This document shows, in pieces, positions 49,301 to 62,580 of a stretch of 64,000 nt of DNA (positions within the stretch are counted from its first letter, which is position 1; every line of letters begins with the position of its first letter). The translations under genes were made by a program, and so were the position numbers. The DNA lies in NCBI RefSeq assembly GCF_020382885.2, contig NC_058514.1, positions 16,215,749 through 16,279,748 on the forward strand, read 5' to 3'. Origin of the DNA: Scatophagus argus (lineage: Eukaryota > Chordata > Actinopteri > Scatophagidae). The notes under the pieces were generated by a model. The model worked only from the letters and a program-made list of their open reading frames with translations. It was not told the origin of the DNA and made no database searches.

Positions 49301-52300
49301 TGTTTAAAGATTTTGGCAAGCGTGCTCACCCTTGTGGTGTCTTACACCATTGCCTAACTGCTGTATGCATCTGACATTGCGTCCACACTGACTCCATTAA
49401 ATATAGAGCTTTATTACATCTTTAATGTGGAATATATTAATTACACTGCCTGCAGTGATCCCTCAGCAGCAGAAAGAGTAAGTGCAAATTCCCGTCAGAG
49501 CCTCTGCCATTTACAGTGCTGTCCACAGTGCTGAAACAGTGGAGACAGACAAATGTTACTTATTTCAGTTTCTTAGTCTGTTTGCTTTTTGTGATCGTAA
49601 ATACAAGTTATGGCTTTAATTCCAGAATAGTAATCCACAGACAGAAGGGAAACGATGAGAGAGGTCTGCAAGCAGCTGTTCGTAATGCCACCGCTACTGA
49701 TTTTAAGTGATTATTGTGAATGCCACAATTAATAAATGTCAATAAATTGCTTTGTTTGTGATAGCAGTTTAGTTTTATTTGGTGTTAATAGCCCCTATGT
49801 GTTGCTCAGAGTGCTCCAGGCATTGTGGATCTGACTTTTTCTCTCCCTGTCCCACTGGAACAGCATTCTCTTTGTGTTTTGGGACTAAAGTGGAGAAAAT
49901 AATTGTTTTGGGTGGTTGTACAGAAAATAGACATGTGGATTTGGATGATGTTTGAACCCATCTGCGCATCACTACTGTCTTTTACAACGAATGAACATTT
50001 CTTTGTCAATGTTGTGCTTTCAATGCATGAGAGAGAAATAAAAATAGAAACAGGACGTCCAACAGAAGTTCAGCTAAAAACGGCAGTGCAGCATTGCATT
50101 GCTCATTATAGTGAGGACACTCCAGTAGGAAAAACTAAAATTGTACTGGTTTTGTTGCTGGCACTTTCTTGTGTTGTATGCAGTTAGGACACTGTGCTAT
50201 TACAAAGCCTTGCTTTGGTAATTTGTTGATATTTTGCCTCCTTCTTCCAAATGGTTTCTCACACAACACTTGGCAGGACCACCAACGACAACTTGTGAAG
50301 AGCACGGGAAAAAATATGAACATGAAAAGGTGGTAATTCAGCATATAACTATGTCATGCGTGAACCACTACAAAAAAGGAGAAAACAGAAAGATCCTCAA
50401 CCTTACTGTGATTTCCATTCTACTGTTGGATTTCGATAATGTCTACCAATCCCAAATGATCCCAGTTCCTTTTTATAGTGAGATGTTTTACAGCTATGCT
50501 TTCAGTTCTCTAAGTGTGTCTCAGCAACACGGAAAAGGATTAATGAGGAGAATTGGAACAAAACCTTATTCTTGTTTTTATTAACTTGAACAACTTCCAT
50601 CACTGGATTTGTCTATATTTTTTCCTAATGTCTGGCTTCAGTATTGAAAACCATGTGGGACTGGACCCAAACAAACATTCCTATTTGTGTGTCTGTTCAT
50701 TTCAGGCGAGTTTAGTTTCAAAAAATATTTTATTGCTCAAATAATGTGAGGGATTGGAACAATTGTCCAATGAGATAATCTAATCTATCTAACATATCTA
50801 ATCTATGTTGACATGTATTGGTTTGTACCACCCAGTGGAAGAAAGCTAGCCGCATTTCTTGATTTGTTCAAATAGGCCTGATAGTTGTAAAAAACACTCT
50901 CAGCAATGACTATGGCACTTTCCTTGCTAAACAAAAACAACCCTTATTGAATAAAATATTTTTTCCTCATTCAGCAGCTTTTAACGATGTTGTACGTACG
51001 TGTGTAAATCTTTTAGCTCTCTTTTTGCTGGTTCCTTGTAGCTATGCATTTTCAGTTCAGACTATTTGAAAGTGTTGCCAGAAGGAGGCTGCACCAGCAG
51101 GTCGTGGTTTAGTCACACATGCACCAGTCTGTTGTCTGCTGTCCGTCTTCTTTCCTCATGTCTTAGCTGTGTCTGCCTGTTCCAGTCTGCTCCTCTGTCT
51201 GCCTGGCTTTGCTTCTCTTTTCCTTTCTAGCTGAATGAACTTCTCACACAAGTTAAAAGTGCAGCGTCACTGCCTCGAAGCTGTTAAGAGACATGTAGAC
51301 GATTTCAACAAACAGCGCCATACATATCATTTTGTACACCACTTACAGCCTCACTCTGCCGTACTCTGCTGTTGTACCCTTTAGTAATTTACTGTGAATT
51401 GTAGTGTTAACACAACAGTTCAGTGGAAATGACTGAGAGCTAACAGCAGATAAAGAGATCATGCCTGCAATTTTGCTTTCGCTGCTGTTCGAATCATCAT
51501 GGTGAACTTCAAGTGTTTGTTGGACAAAATCACACATATTGACGGTGGTAGATCAATTTCAATTTCATATCAGCCCAAAACAGGATTCAGTTGCAAGGCA
51601 AGTCAATATTTTTTTCCTTTAATGCGTGATCAGGCTTTCCAAAGCAGGTGGGTGGACAAACAAAGTAGGGGCAAATGGAGAATGGAAATGTTTAACACGC
51701 AGTTAGAAGTGCTATGTGCTTCTTTGAAATAAGTGTTGCTGACAAATCTGTCAAGCTGACTAGTCCCTCTGTCATGTTTTCTGTCAAAGCGATGCAAATT
51801 AAATAACAGAAATATGATAATTTAATCACAAAAGAAATGTGTTGATGAAGTTTCAAACCGATAGGGCCATTATTGAGAAAGCGATTAAAAATCATTTTCT
51901 TTGTGAGATGAGATGTGAACATGATTTTTTTTTTCATCCATGTCTCCTGGTGTTCCTTGAAAGACCTGGAAACAATTAAAAAATGAAATGATATATTTTT
52001 TTTTTTGCATTTTATTTTTTTTGTAGATTCAATTGAACATTAGGGAATTTACTTTGGGAGTTTATAGAATTGGCTGCATCAGGGGACACTTATTTGAGAC
52101 CTGAATAAATAATTTCATTTTATGCATCAGTTATTTGTTTTTTGTCTGTCATGTTCCTAATAGTACCACTTCTTGGTTCAGACTGCAGTTTAAAGCTTCA
52201 GTTTGACCACTGTATCTCCAGTTGAACAGTAACTGGTACTTTAGACTTACTCACTGGATTTGTAGACTGTTGGTGTAAGCCTGCGACTGGCCACCTATTT

Positions 52301-52463
52301 AGCCAATGTCTGCTGTCTGCGTTTTAACAACAACAACACGTGAGCTAGCACCTTACACACTGAAAATGCCAAGTTATCATAACCCTGATGAGGTTGTTAC
52401 CGGTATGAACCTAAACAAGTAAGCAGCTCTTATATTTTGTTTTGCACGGATCACGGTCATTCT

Positions 52464-52530
52464 AGATAAGATAAGAAAAGATATGCCTTTATTAGTCCTG
52501 CAGTGGGGAAGTTCTCAGATGTTGGGGCCT
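52464..52530 (-). repeat. (GATAA)n LINE tail
   Basis: AGATAAGATAAGAAAAGATATGCC then TTTATTAGTCCTGCAGTGGGGAA is the familiar 3' end of a fish LINE, here read on the minus strand. Confidence 0.6.
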
Positions 52531-52619
52531 CATACCAGCAAAGCATGTATGTATTTAATCTCAGGGCTTGTTCCTCTCAACACAGTTTTGCAGGTGCACC
52601 ACTGTTGCAATCTGGGTTT

Positions 52620-52890
52620 AATTTAATTTATTTTGATTAAATTCAATTTATTTACATAGCGCCAATTCATGACAAGAGTTATCTCATGATACTTTCCAGT
52701 TAGAGCAGCTCTAGAGCAAACTATTTAATTAAATTGTAATACAGAGAGCCCAACATTCCCCCTTGAGCAAGCACTTGGCGACAGTGGCGAGGAAAAACTG
52801 CCTTTTAGAAGGCAGAAACCTCGGAGCAGACCCCGGCTCAAGATGGGCGGCCATCTGCCTTGACCGGTTGGGTTGAGAGAGAGGGAGAGA
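52620..52890 (-). mobile_element. L2-like LINE 3' end, third copy
   Basis: CATAGCGCCAATTCATGACA, ATTCCCCCTTGAGCAAGCAC and CCATCTGCCTTGACCGGTTG match 19450-19710 closely, in the same orientation, 33 kb away. 5'-truncated and non-coding. Confidence 0.82.
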
Positions 52891-53417
52891 GAGAGGCAGG
52901 GGGAGGGAGAGGGGAGTGCGGGGTGAGAGAAGGAGCACACAGATGTCATACAAGAGCAATGTTGTGATTGATTTAAAGAAATACAAGCAAGCCAGAGCAT
53001 TTTTCCCCCCCTTTCCCAAATTATAATGGGTGCAAACAGACTTTTCTGCTGTTGTTTTCATTTATTTATTAATGGATGAAATAAATGAAAACTTATAGAA
53101 TTAAATATTACTATGGAGTATTTTACCCAATTTTAATTGTGCTAAATTATAAAAAGAATTGAAGCAACACCACTATGATGCATGTCAACAAAAAAACAAC
53201 ACAAAAGAGTCTTGTTAGTGTTGTGTTGTTTTTTTCAAAGAAATATAACTCCTGGGATATTTAAGAGGATTACATATCCCAAAGGTTATATTTCTTAATA
53301 GAAAGGAATGAAGTACTGGATGTTTGTGATAGCACAAATGAAAGTGGAAGATGTAATAATTTGTGGTTTCTTTTTTTTGTGTGTGTGTCTGTATGTGTCT
53401 GCTTGGACATGGTCCAG

Positions 53418-53548
53418 ACTATCTGTCGCAAGGTGTGGATCTGAGTGGCATTGAGGTGATTGAGAACGATTTACTGCTGATCAGCAGAGCCAGGCTGGAG
53501 GTGGAAAACCAGGCCAAGAGACTGCTGGAGCAGGGCATGGAGATCCAG
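53418..53548 (+). CDS. cog5: COG5 exon 7
   Basis: 131 nt, phase 1 in and phase 0 out, encoding [20 protein letters not shown] and then [20 protein letters not shown]. It closes the 22-kb intron in frame and matches human closely. Confidence 0.96.
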
Positions 53549-54387
53549 GTACACACAGACAAAAACACACCTCTGTTTTTTTTTTTTGCTTGTTTTGGAC
53601 CTGTTGTACAGCTCGAACTTTGTCCTCTTCTAATTCCAAAAAAAAAATAAAATATAAGTATTAGAATCAAATGTTTCCTCTCTATTTTTGGAAGAGAGTC
53701 CATTATTTACCTGAACTGTATGATGATCAGCTAGTTTTAGTTTGCTGCAGTGCAGTCTTTTTCCTGAAATCAGACAATATTATTATAATTCATTTCCTTT
53801 TTCAGTCTCAATCCGTGTACCTTCAACTCAAGTTATTTCCTATCCTGAAACAAAAATCTGAAAATGTAAAATTTATCACTAACTTAGAACTTATTAACAA
53901 GCTTATTAGTGTTTGTAGCCGCGTTTAAAAAACCCCCCCACAGAAATATAGATGTTTACCTGTTAATTTTGCCCTCGGAATACGAATTTCAAGCCAACAA
54001 CATGCCCGCATCAACTTTTAGGTATGTCCTCTGATTCCTCTGTATCTGCCATATAGCTTTGATTCTTCATTTGGCCACAAGATTATTGTTAATAGAGTCA
54101 TGGATGTGATATATTAACAGACAATATATGACCAGTTAGCAGCTAATTCATGTTGATGTTGGACAAGGTTAGGGAAATTGCATGGTTGTGAGTAGCCTAT
54201 TAAATTTAATAAAATAATCATGAGATTGCCCTGTGTATTGTAGGCACACCAATGTTGTCTTGCACTTGTCTGTTTGGGCCCTTCTATGCTCATTTATAGA
54301 CTGGACACAACCTGCATGTAACTGTACTGACTGTAACTCTACTTGATCACTTCCCCTCCTCAACCACACAAACACCACTCAGGACTA

Positions 54388-54703
54388 CAGCCCATTTATT
54401 TACTGTGCAATATATTTATATTCTGTACATCTACAAAAGTACTATTTATTACAAATACTCACTGTGCAATAATAATTACATATGTATATATGCTGACTGA
54501 CTTTTTATACAAACTACCTCACTTTCAAGTACTTTTTTACTGCATATTTATTGTGTGTATATATTATATTTTTTACTTTTTTTCTTTTAAAAAGAATATG
54601 TCGGTAATTCCTGCTATGCTTGAGCCACTGTACCGAAATTTCGTTTGTGATGAAAATCCAAATGACAAATAAAGAAAGTCTAAGTCTAAGTATAAGTCTA
54701 AGT
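54388..54703 (+). repeat. LINE 3' tail ending in (AAGTCT)n, copy B
   Basis: Reads on + to AAATAAAGAAAGTCTAAGTC. By eye it differs from the inverse copy at 2334-2639 by only about four substitutions and a few one- or two-base indels, mostly in T runs, so both inserted recently or share a recent source. Confidence 0.8.
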
Positions 54704-55639
54704 AGCTGTTGTTAAAAATGTTGAAGGGTTAGGATTAATATTGAGAATTTCTATAAATTTCATTTCATGTTAGAAACTGCTTTGATATCCTTTGTTTTGA
54801 AAGAAAGAAGAGAAAATCCATCAGGCCAAAGGTACATGGATTAGTCTGAAATTGCCTCCACCGTAACTGTGAGGGAGGGTCCCGATTTTCCTAAACCAAT
54901 CATCAGAGATCGGTGCATCCACCTGCATTATGCATTTTAAGACTACTTTGAAATGATTTACTTCATATTTTAAGGATAACACTTTTTTTAGTGTTTTTTA
55001 GTGCTAAATTTTATTCAATGTGAATTATACGCTATATTAAAACGACATGGTGACAGCTTCATCAGCACCATGGACAATACTGCAATACAACAGCCTGCAC
55101 CTCAGTGGACATCTTATTTTTACTCTCTCACTTGTTACTTGATATTGGCAAACATACACTGAAAAAGATCCAATATTTTTTAAAATCCTAAAGCCCAGAA
55201 GATGATTCTGGAAAAGAACTTATGCATAAATGATATAAATAATGATCATGGCCTATTTACTGCATTAAGTGGCTCTGGCTGAGTCTAATAAAACTGCAGA
55301 TGAATAAAATCTGTTTTTACACTCTGCCTTGCATTTCCTCATACCCCATTCTGTGTCTGTTTTGGAGCCTTGCTGTGGCAAAAGTGCATTTTTTTCCCCC
55401 TGAAAACAGCCTAACTGTAAAACTATCCGGGAGGAACCTGTTTTGGTTTGCCCACCTCAAGTTCATCTGGAGTTATAGAGCTTAATTTTGTTATGTGCAG
55501 GTTGGCAAAAGGGTTGCCAAGAGATGCACAATGGCCATCTGGTTCCAGTTAACTTAGTTTCTGATGGTGAAAACAGTAGCTTAGTCATGGTGGTAGTCGT
55601 GGTGAAAGAGAGAAGAGAAGGCACGTGTCTTTGGTATGC

Positions 55640-56396
55640 CATAGAGACAAAAGTATGGGGCCACCTGACCATTACACCTACAGGGATTTTAATGACATTG
55701 CATTCCAAGTACATAGACAACTTTGCAGCTATAACAGCTTCCACTCTTCTGGGAAGGCTTTCCACGAGGTTTTGGAGTGTTTCTGTGGGAATTTTTGCCC
55801 ATTCATGCAGTAGAACACATGTGAAGTCAGGCACTGATGTTGGACCAAAAGGTCTGGCTCACAATCTCTGTTCCAGTTCATCTGAAAGGTGTTGAATAGA
55901 GAAGTGTGGGGTTGTTTTCAGGAGCTGGGCTTGGCCCCTTAGTTCCAGTGAAAGAAACTCTGAATGCTTCAGCATACCAAGAGATTTTGGACAAATCCAC
56001 CCTCCCAACTTTGTGGGAACAGTTTGGGGATGGCCCCTTCCTGTTCTAACATGACTGCACACCAGAGCACCAAGCAAGGTCCATAAAGACATGAATGAGC
56101 GAGTTTGGTGTGGAAGAACTTGACAGAGTCTTGACCCCAAACTGATAGAACACCTTTTGGATGAATTAGAGTGAAGACTGTGAGCCAGGCCTTCTCGTCC
56201 TACATCAGTGTCTGACCTCACAAATGTGCTTCTGGAAGAATGGTCAAGAATTCCCATAAACACACTCCTAAGCTCTTATAGCTGCAAAGGGTGGGCCGAC
56301 GTCATATTAAACCCTATGGATTAAGAATGGGATGTCACTTAAGTTAATATGTGTGTAAAGGCAGGTGAGCGAATACTTTGGGCGATATAGTGTATC
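55640..56396 (+). mobile_element. Tc1/mariner-like element, internally deleted with fold-back arms
   Basis: The ends resemble ACAAAAGTATGGGGCCACCT and GCGAATACTTTGGGCGATAT, the terminal wording of a common fish Tc1 family. About 55690-55910 is the inverse of about 56160-56290 (for instance GGCACTGATGTTGGACC against a reverse copy of CTACATCAGTGTCTGACC). Between them the + strand still reads a transposase C-terminus with changes, near 56145: LIEHLLDELE where the family has NPIEHLWDELE. Too short for an active enzyme. Confidence 0.75.
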
Positions 56397-57104
56397 TTGT
56401 CTACAGCAGTTGCCATTGTTGTTGTTTTCACTCCATTTGAAAGAAGGCTGAAGCTCATAGGGAGACAGAGGATGGACGCGCTACTCTGTGTGGGTTTATG
56501 AGAATTCGTGGACGAGGAAACGATTTGGCAAACGAAATGTTCCTCCAAGCATAATTTTTCACATTGTTATTTTGGAAGTCTGTAAATTGCTACAGGCAGA
56601 GACCATTAGTATTAACTCCTCTTCCAGTGTCCAGTTTTTGCTAAGCAATTGTCTGTGTACGATTGGGAACGTCTGCTTCACCTTGAAGGTCTGTGTGCTG
56701 GTTTCACTTTGTCACTTCTTCCGAGGTCTGATAATTTTTTGTTTTGCATTCAGATTTGTAATGATTAAAAGTTTCAAAATGCGTTAAGCTGTGGTTGCTG
56801 ACTTAAAGAGAAGGACAACAGTAGAAGAGCAATGCACATTTTGTAAATGTGTCATCCTGTAAAAATACATGTGAGAAAGGGAGCACACGTGAGCTCTGCT
56901 AACCTTCATCTGCCCCAGAAAGCCACGTTCTCAAGGGGACAGTGTCCCATTAAAGAAAACCTGTTCTTGCATGTGTGTGTGTATATGTGTGACACTCTGT
57001 TCAGTGTTCATGATGACACATTGTCTGTGTCCAGAGAAGTGTTGTAGTGGTGTTTCATCTTGTGTGCTAATGGTACAGCTATGTTCTGCTATGTTCTACT
57101 TCAG

Positions 57105-57164
57105 CATGGAGAGATGAATGTGGATCAGGCTAGGCTGGTAGTATGCAAGAGTCTCTATGACCAG
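57105..57164 (+). CDS. cog5: Likely COG5 cassette exon (60 nt, in frame)
   Basis: A 20-codon open segment (HGEMNVDQARLVVCKSLYDQ) lies between the acceptor TGTTCTACTTCAG and a GTGCAC donor, and is phase 0 at both ends. It would insert exactly at the exon 7/exon 8 junction (EIQ|NPTQ) without changing frame. Human COG5 has, as far as I remember, isoforms differing by about 21 residues from an alternative in-frame exon, which fits in size. The donor is weaker than those of the neighbours, in keeping with optional use. I cannot confirm that the human exon has this sequence. Confidence 0.6.
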
Positions 57165-57574
57165 GTGCACGTCTTTCTCGGTCACAAGACATCTCTCCTT
57201 TTCTGATTACACCTCTTATCGTTCCGTCAAATTGTGTTTATTTCATCTTCTTCCTTCTGCCCATTTGTCACATTAACGGCTATCAGAAATGAGAGGGTAA
57301 GTGCCCTTCAAACTGGTGGAGGGCTCTTTATGTGCAATACCTCTGCCTGAGATGAGGAGTTTCACCGCCTTTTTTTTCCCCCTCCATTCAGTGGCAGCTA
57401 CTGTCAAAGTAGATGGAATTGGTGAATGGAAAAAAAATGTTTCTGCTTTTCTGTTAAATACAGAATTTTAGGACAGCAGAGTGGTGAGTGTGATATTCTT
57501 GTTGTACTGATGAAATTAAAGCTGTAGAAATGTACACAGAATCTATTAAAACAGATAAACAGAAGGGTGGAGGT

Positions 57575-57735
57575 GCTGAATTTCCGGGACCTCTGGTGGT
57601 ATTTTGTTGTCACAGGCATTGGAATGTTGGGTCCCTTGGGTCCTATGCACTGAGGCTGGAAGCTCCACCTGGTTGGAAGGTTATTCACTTCACCTGTCAG
57701 TGGTGTTAATGTTGTGAGGCACTCCAGTGATTTAG
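57575..57735. mobile_element. Tc1/mariner fragment, second family
   Basis: CTGGTGGTATTTTGTTGTCACAGGC, CTCCACCTGGTTGGAAGG and CCTGTCAGTGGTGTTAATGTTGTG match the wording of the family at 6455-6700. Frame-broken. Confidence 0.5.
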
Positions 57736-59126
57736 CATCCGTTAAGTTGCGCTTCATTAAATTGAGAGACTCACAAGAGACAGAATGGACAGACAGACAG
57801 AATCAGTTAGACACTCTTTGTTGGGTAGAACTTCGTAACACATGGTTTCTTTTAAAAATTGAAGTCTCAGTGACAAGTAGACAGAACTTATAACAGCAAG
57901 GGGAACAGATCACATGAAAGGCTACTTTTAATATGAGTACTTATAGTTTTAAAGAATAAAGATCTAAACTCAAAATTTACAATGTCTGTAGTTCCTGGTC
58001 ATTTTTAGGGCTAGTGGAGCATGATTCCTCATGAGTCCGGAAGGAGATCACAGAAATGGAAGTAGCCCATGAAGAAGCAGTACAGATGAAAAGGAAAATT
58101 AAATCTACTTCTGGATTTTATTTTTTTCTTCTGACATTTAAAATCAGCCACGCTCATTAAAATATTGCCTCTTTTGGCGTTACATTTTAAGATATCACAA
58201 GCAGACTGAAGTGATTGTTAATTTAAGCAACTATTATACTGACATATTTTTGAAGTGTGTAAAATTTATGATAATGCAGATCGCTTGAGTGAAAATGAGA
58301 CTGCAGGACTTGAATTTGCTTGGGATAAATAATTCATCACAGTGAACATTCAGTCTGCTTTATTTGTTTAAAAATGTTAACCTTGTCAATCATCATTTGG
58401 TAGTAGTTGCACCTGGGAACCGTTTCGATTACCGTTCGGTGATGAGTCTGTTTCTGGAAAAGTGATATGTTGACAGCCTGTGAGCGAACCCAGAGGACAA
58501 ACGTTGAGTGAACACACAACTGATGACATGTGACACTAACTTAACTGTGACAAAAGAGATGAAAATAAGGAAGATGAGTGTAGGGAAGGATTTTGCCGTG
58601 ATTTTAGCTGGTTTTTAATGAAGATGGAAATGCCTTTATTCATATTTCATAATAGCCTGTTTCAGAATGCCTGAATTTAATAGATTTCACAAAAGAAAAC
58701 CTGGCAGAATCCTGCCATTGTCAAAATTCTCGTTATTTATATATTTATTGTATATGATAGAAGTGAATGTATTCCAACCTTGTTAATGGTTTCACTGCCC
58801 TCCTTGTATGTCACTAAAACCTGTAGCTGCCTGGAAAACAAAACAGTTTGATACCTCAAGGACTTTTAATGTAAAGCATCTGCACAGCAAATGTTGGGTT
58901 TATCCACTGTAGCGTAACTTTAAGTGCAAAATGACAAAGTACAAAGTGGTGGATTTGTGGTTTAGGTCCTGTGGTTTGTACAGGCAGAGAGGTTAAACAG
59001 GTGTGCCAGAAGCTGGTGGAAAAGTTTCAGGTCACTGTTCCTTTAAAGGTCTCTCCAAAGTCTTAGCTAGTGGTTTTTACTCCTACATTTAGACAATAAG
59101 CAGTTTTTTTTCCCCCCCAAAATTAG

Positions 59127-59175
59127 ACACATGCTCTCTCGCTCTCTCTCTCCCCCCTCCCCTCCCCTCTTCTCT

Positions 59176-59207
<32 letters not shown>

Positions 59208-59330
59208 TCCTCTCCCCTCTTTTGTATTCCACCCTCAGTAGAAGTATTTTTATCCTGACTACTGCTGGAGTAGCCTTGTGTGTGGACATATGGGGCTCTA
59301 GAGACATACACACGCATATGCACTGCACGC

Positions 59331-59376
<46 letters not shown>
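59127..59376. repeat. CT-rich and (CA)n microsatellites
   Basis: A pyrimidine tract (59127-59180) leads into CA repeats (59181-59208). A second CA array of about 45-50 bp follows at 59326-59376 and includes CG-containing units. Confidence 0.95.
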
Positions 59377-59378
<2 letters not shown>

Positions 59379-61226
59379 TGACAGCTTCTTATATCAGCCA
59401 TGGGAGTTGTTTATTGTGAATGTTATGTAAGCAGTTGGACATGCTGCCTGGGTTGTGTGGGAGCTAGTTTCACCTCAGCGCTCTGATTGTGCCAGCAGAG
59501 ACCCTGTAGCCCATCTGTTGAGTGGGAGCTCAACTGACCCACGTAGAAAAACTCCTCCTCTTCTCCATAATAGTTCCTCTATATTGTTTTTTTTTTCCCA
59601 AAAATCTGAAATGAATTGAGCCCCAGTGGCTAAATGTTGCACCAATCAGTAACTTTGGGGGAGTGTTAATGGTGACAGATGATAAGATCTGGTAACTCTC
59701 CAAACTCCCTTTAAATGAGCAGCTATATAAAGTGGCTATTGGGAACCTAAATTAAAGTTTAATTTTGACTCTTTTTTTTTTTTTTTTGCCTCTGAGCTAT
59801 TTTGAAACTGATTTTGTTTTGCATGCATTTAACATTTTCTGTGCACTACTTTTTCCAGTTTAAATCAGACACAGATACTTTTAGTCTTAAAAAGCATTTA
59901 AATTAGTTTCCTAAAAACATGCCTTGGTAGGGGTTAAGTCTTAAATTGCATTTACAAAGGTCTTATATGGTTTTTCTTGCCCTGACCCAGACAGTCATGT
60001 TAGTTATAAAATGTTTTATGTGTGATTGCAAGCTGTCAGGAGATGTTAAACATCTATGAACTATAAATGGGATTGTTGTGACAGTGGATTATGCTGCAGG
60101 AGGCTGTCCAATCTTTTTTTTTTTTTAATCGAATTTCTGTCAGCACCATCAGACCAAACACTGTAAACACATCGCAAATACTGTCACTAATGCTAGCTGC
60201 AGTTGCTAGGAAGCTCATTGTTTCATAATGGGCAAGTTCCCATTTTAAATCAAAAACTTAGAATAACTTCTGTTAATCTTTTTTTCGTTGTTGTTGTTGG
60301 TTAGTCCATCCGTCCATTTTATGTCTCATATCTGGGTCCAGCTTGCATTAACCTTACTGACTGTATCATTAGGAATTACTGTTTTAAAGCAGTGAAAAAA
60401 AGATTAACAAATAGTTCAAGGCCACATCAACTAAAAACACCAAATACAGGCTGAGAGGACAAAACAAGATGCATGGCAACTAAGCAAAATGTATACTTCA
60501 ATGGCTTTAATTTAACAAATTCAGCTATTTAATCAGGATGTGTTCAACACTTGTTCTGGATTGCTCAATGCATTGTTGTCCTATTGCATTCACTGTGTGT
60601 ATGTGTGTGTGTGTATGTGTGTATTAACTTTTCCACCAAGCACTGAGAGCACAGAGAGAATCTGAACATCCAGAGCTGTCTAGTCTTCTACGCTCTGATG
60701 TAGGACTTCCTTCAGTCTCCTGCTTTTCTCAGCAGACTTCACCTCATTGCCTGCAGTCTTTTTCTCAAACAAAGCGTGTCTCCACATTGTACTAAACAAC
60801 AACAGCTTTCTAAACAGCTGCTTCAAATGAACGCCTTTGGTTCCTGTTATGGTTCAGTTTCATGCTATGATGTGTGCGGCTCAGTAGGAAGATTTTCAGA
60901 TTGTCGTTTTTTTTTTCCTTTTTAAGAAATTACTCCAACTCAAAGGCGCTGTGGGGCAAATATGGTGTTTATAAACTTCTTCTCTTCTCACTTTTTCTTG
61001 TCTTGACTTTGCCTTGCTACATGTTCACAGCTCTCTCTCATTAAATCAATGTAAGGTGTATTTTTAGCTGCTGCTGTCACCTCTGTACTCGCTGCTCGAG
61101 TGTTTGTGTGTGGAACCAGCAGACCCATTAAGTTGATTTCATTGTGTTAAAAACAGCACCATGGACGACTGCCAGCTTCACGACTCTCCCTAACTTTTGT
61201 CTTTATTTCTGCTTTTGGTCCGTCAG

Positions 61227-61386
61227 AATCCCACTCAGGTCGGCACGGCCCTGCAGGTCTTCTACAACCTGGGCAGTCTAAGAGGGACCATCAGCTCTGT
61301 AGTGGGGGGTTACAGGACCACCATACAGGACAACATCAGCAGTGCTCTGGACATCAAGGGTCTGACACAGCCAGCCAACCCCAGAG
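61227..61386 (+). CDS. cog5: COG5 exon 8
   Basis: 160 nt, phase 0 in and phase 1 out. It encodes [20 protein letters not shown] and then [15 protein letters not shown], close to human. The open frame before 61227 is intron. Confidence 0.96.
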
Positions 61387-62330
61387 GTATCACCTGAGGA
61401 TGCTATAGCTCATTAAGAAGTTTTGGTTATATACACACACTAGCACTCCTCATTTTTAAAAGATGAAAGACAATGAAATTTTATGTTTTGACCTAGTTCA
61501 TGAGTTAGCTTGATCCAAAATAGATTATTATACCATGGCCACAGAGAATAGTCAATTCTAGCTTGAGGGCGTTTCATTTTCACGGCTCTGATGTACCGAC
61601 CACATCATCATTCTAATTATTCCCCCATTCCCCTGGCATATTTCATATTTTTGGATCATCACTAAAGAAAATAAATATCTATGGATATATAAATAAAAAT
61701 GTGTCAAAGTCTTAAAAATGCTATTCTGGTGATATTCTGTGTTTTTCTGTTTTGAACAAAAATAAAAGAACAATGATTGTGCTGCTACTATCTAATAGTA
61801 TTGTGTTTTATGTATTAAACACAACAGTGAGCCGCACTGTTGCACTGGGTGACATGTTCCTTCATGACCACGAACACATTCACTGTATCTTATTTTGAAT
61901 CAATTCCACATACTCTGTCCTGCTGCCCCAAATACTCACTGGAACACCAAATGTGGGTTAATCCACACTGAAAATAGTACCCAACAAATGCACCAATTTC
62001 TCTTGTTTAAGCAATTTTTGATCAAATCTATGGTGACTACCTGTTTTGGGAAAACCTTTTAAAAAAAAAAGAAAATATAAATTTGGTGTATTGGAGGAAC
62101 CAATGGGGCTTGGAGCTGAGAACCACAGACAGACACAGAAATGTGGAGAGTTCCACTAAATCTTTGTTGGTTTTTGTTTTTTTTTTTTTAATGCGGTTTG
62201 ATGACAATGAGAAAGAAATAGAATAACACTACTCTATTTTTGATATGAGTTATGTGAAACTAGTGTCATTCCATTCCATTTCCCAGCCAAACAAACAGAA
62301 AGCTTACACACAGTGGATTTCTTCCTCCAG
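61387..62330 (+). other. COG5 intron 8
   Basis: AT-rich; no feature recognised except splice sites (acceptor TTCTTCCTCCAG). Confidence 0.65.
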
Positions 62331-62443
62331 GTGCACCAGGCAGAGCAGTGCTGCCAACACCAGGCAATACTGCAGCTTTCCGTGCTGCTCTGTGGACCAA
62401 CCTGGAGAAACTGATGGACCAGATATGTGCTGCATGCAGACAA
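62331..62443 (+). CDS. cog5: COG5 exon 9
   Basis: 113 nt, phase 1 in and phase 0 out, encoding [20 protein letters not shown] then [18 protein letters not shown]. The PTPGNTAA stretch is almost invariant in vertebrate COG5. Confidence 0.96.
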
Positions 62444-62580
62444 GTAAGCAGCTCAGAGAGACCACTAACTGACTGACTGTACAGCCAGAGTGTTGAATAA
62501 TGCATTTTGTAAACAACAACTACAAAGAAATGAGCAGGACTGATGAAGAAGATATGAAGTTTATTATTTATATTTTCCAG

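Larger units (their letters stand above)
53549..57104 (+). other. COG5 intron 7, left part
   Basis: Contains LINE tail copy B (54388-54703) and a Tc1-like element (55640-56396). The remainder holds nothing recognisable. Confidence 0.7.
57165..61226 (+). other. COG5 intron 7, right part
   Basis: Contains a Tc1 fragment (57575-57735), CT/CA tracts (59127-59376) and a degraded LINE tail near 60298-60330 (CCATCCGTCCATTTTATGTC). No further exon recognised. Confidence 0.7.
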
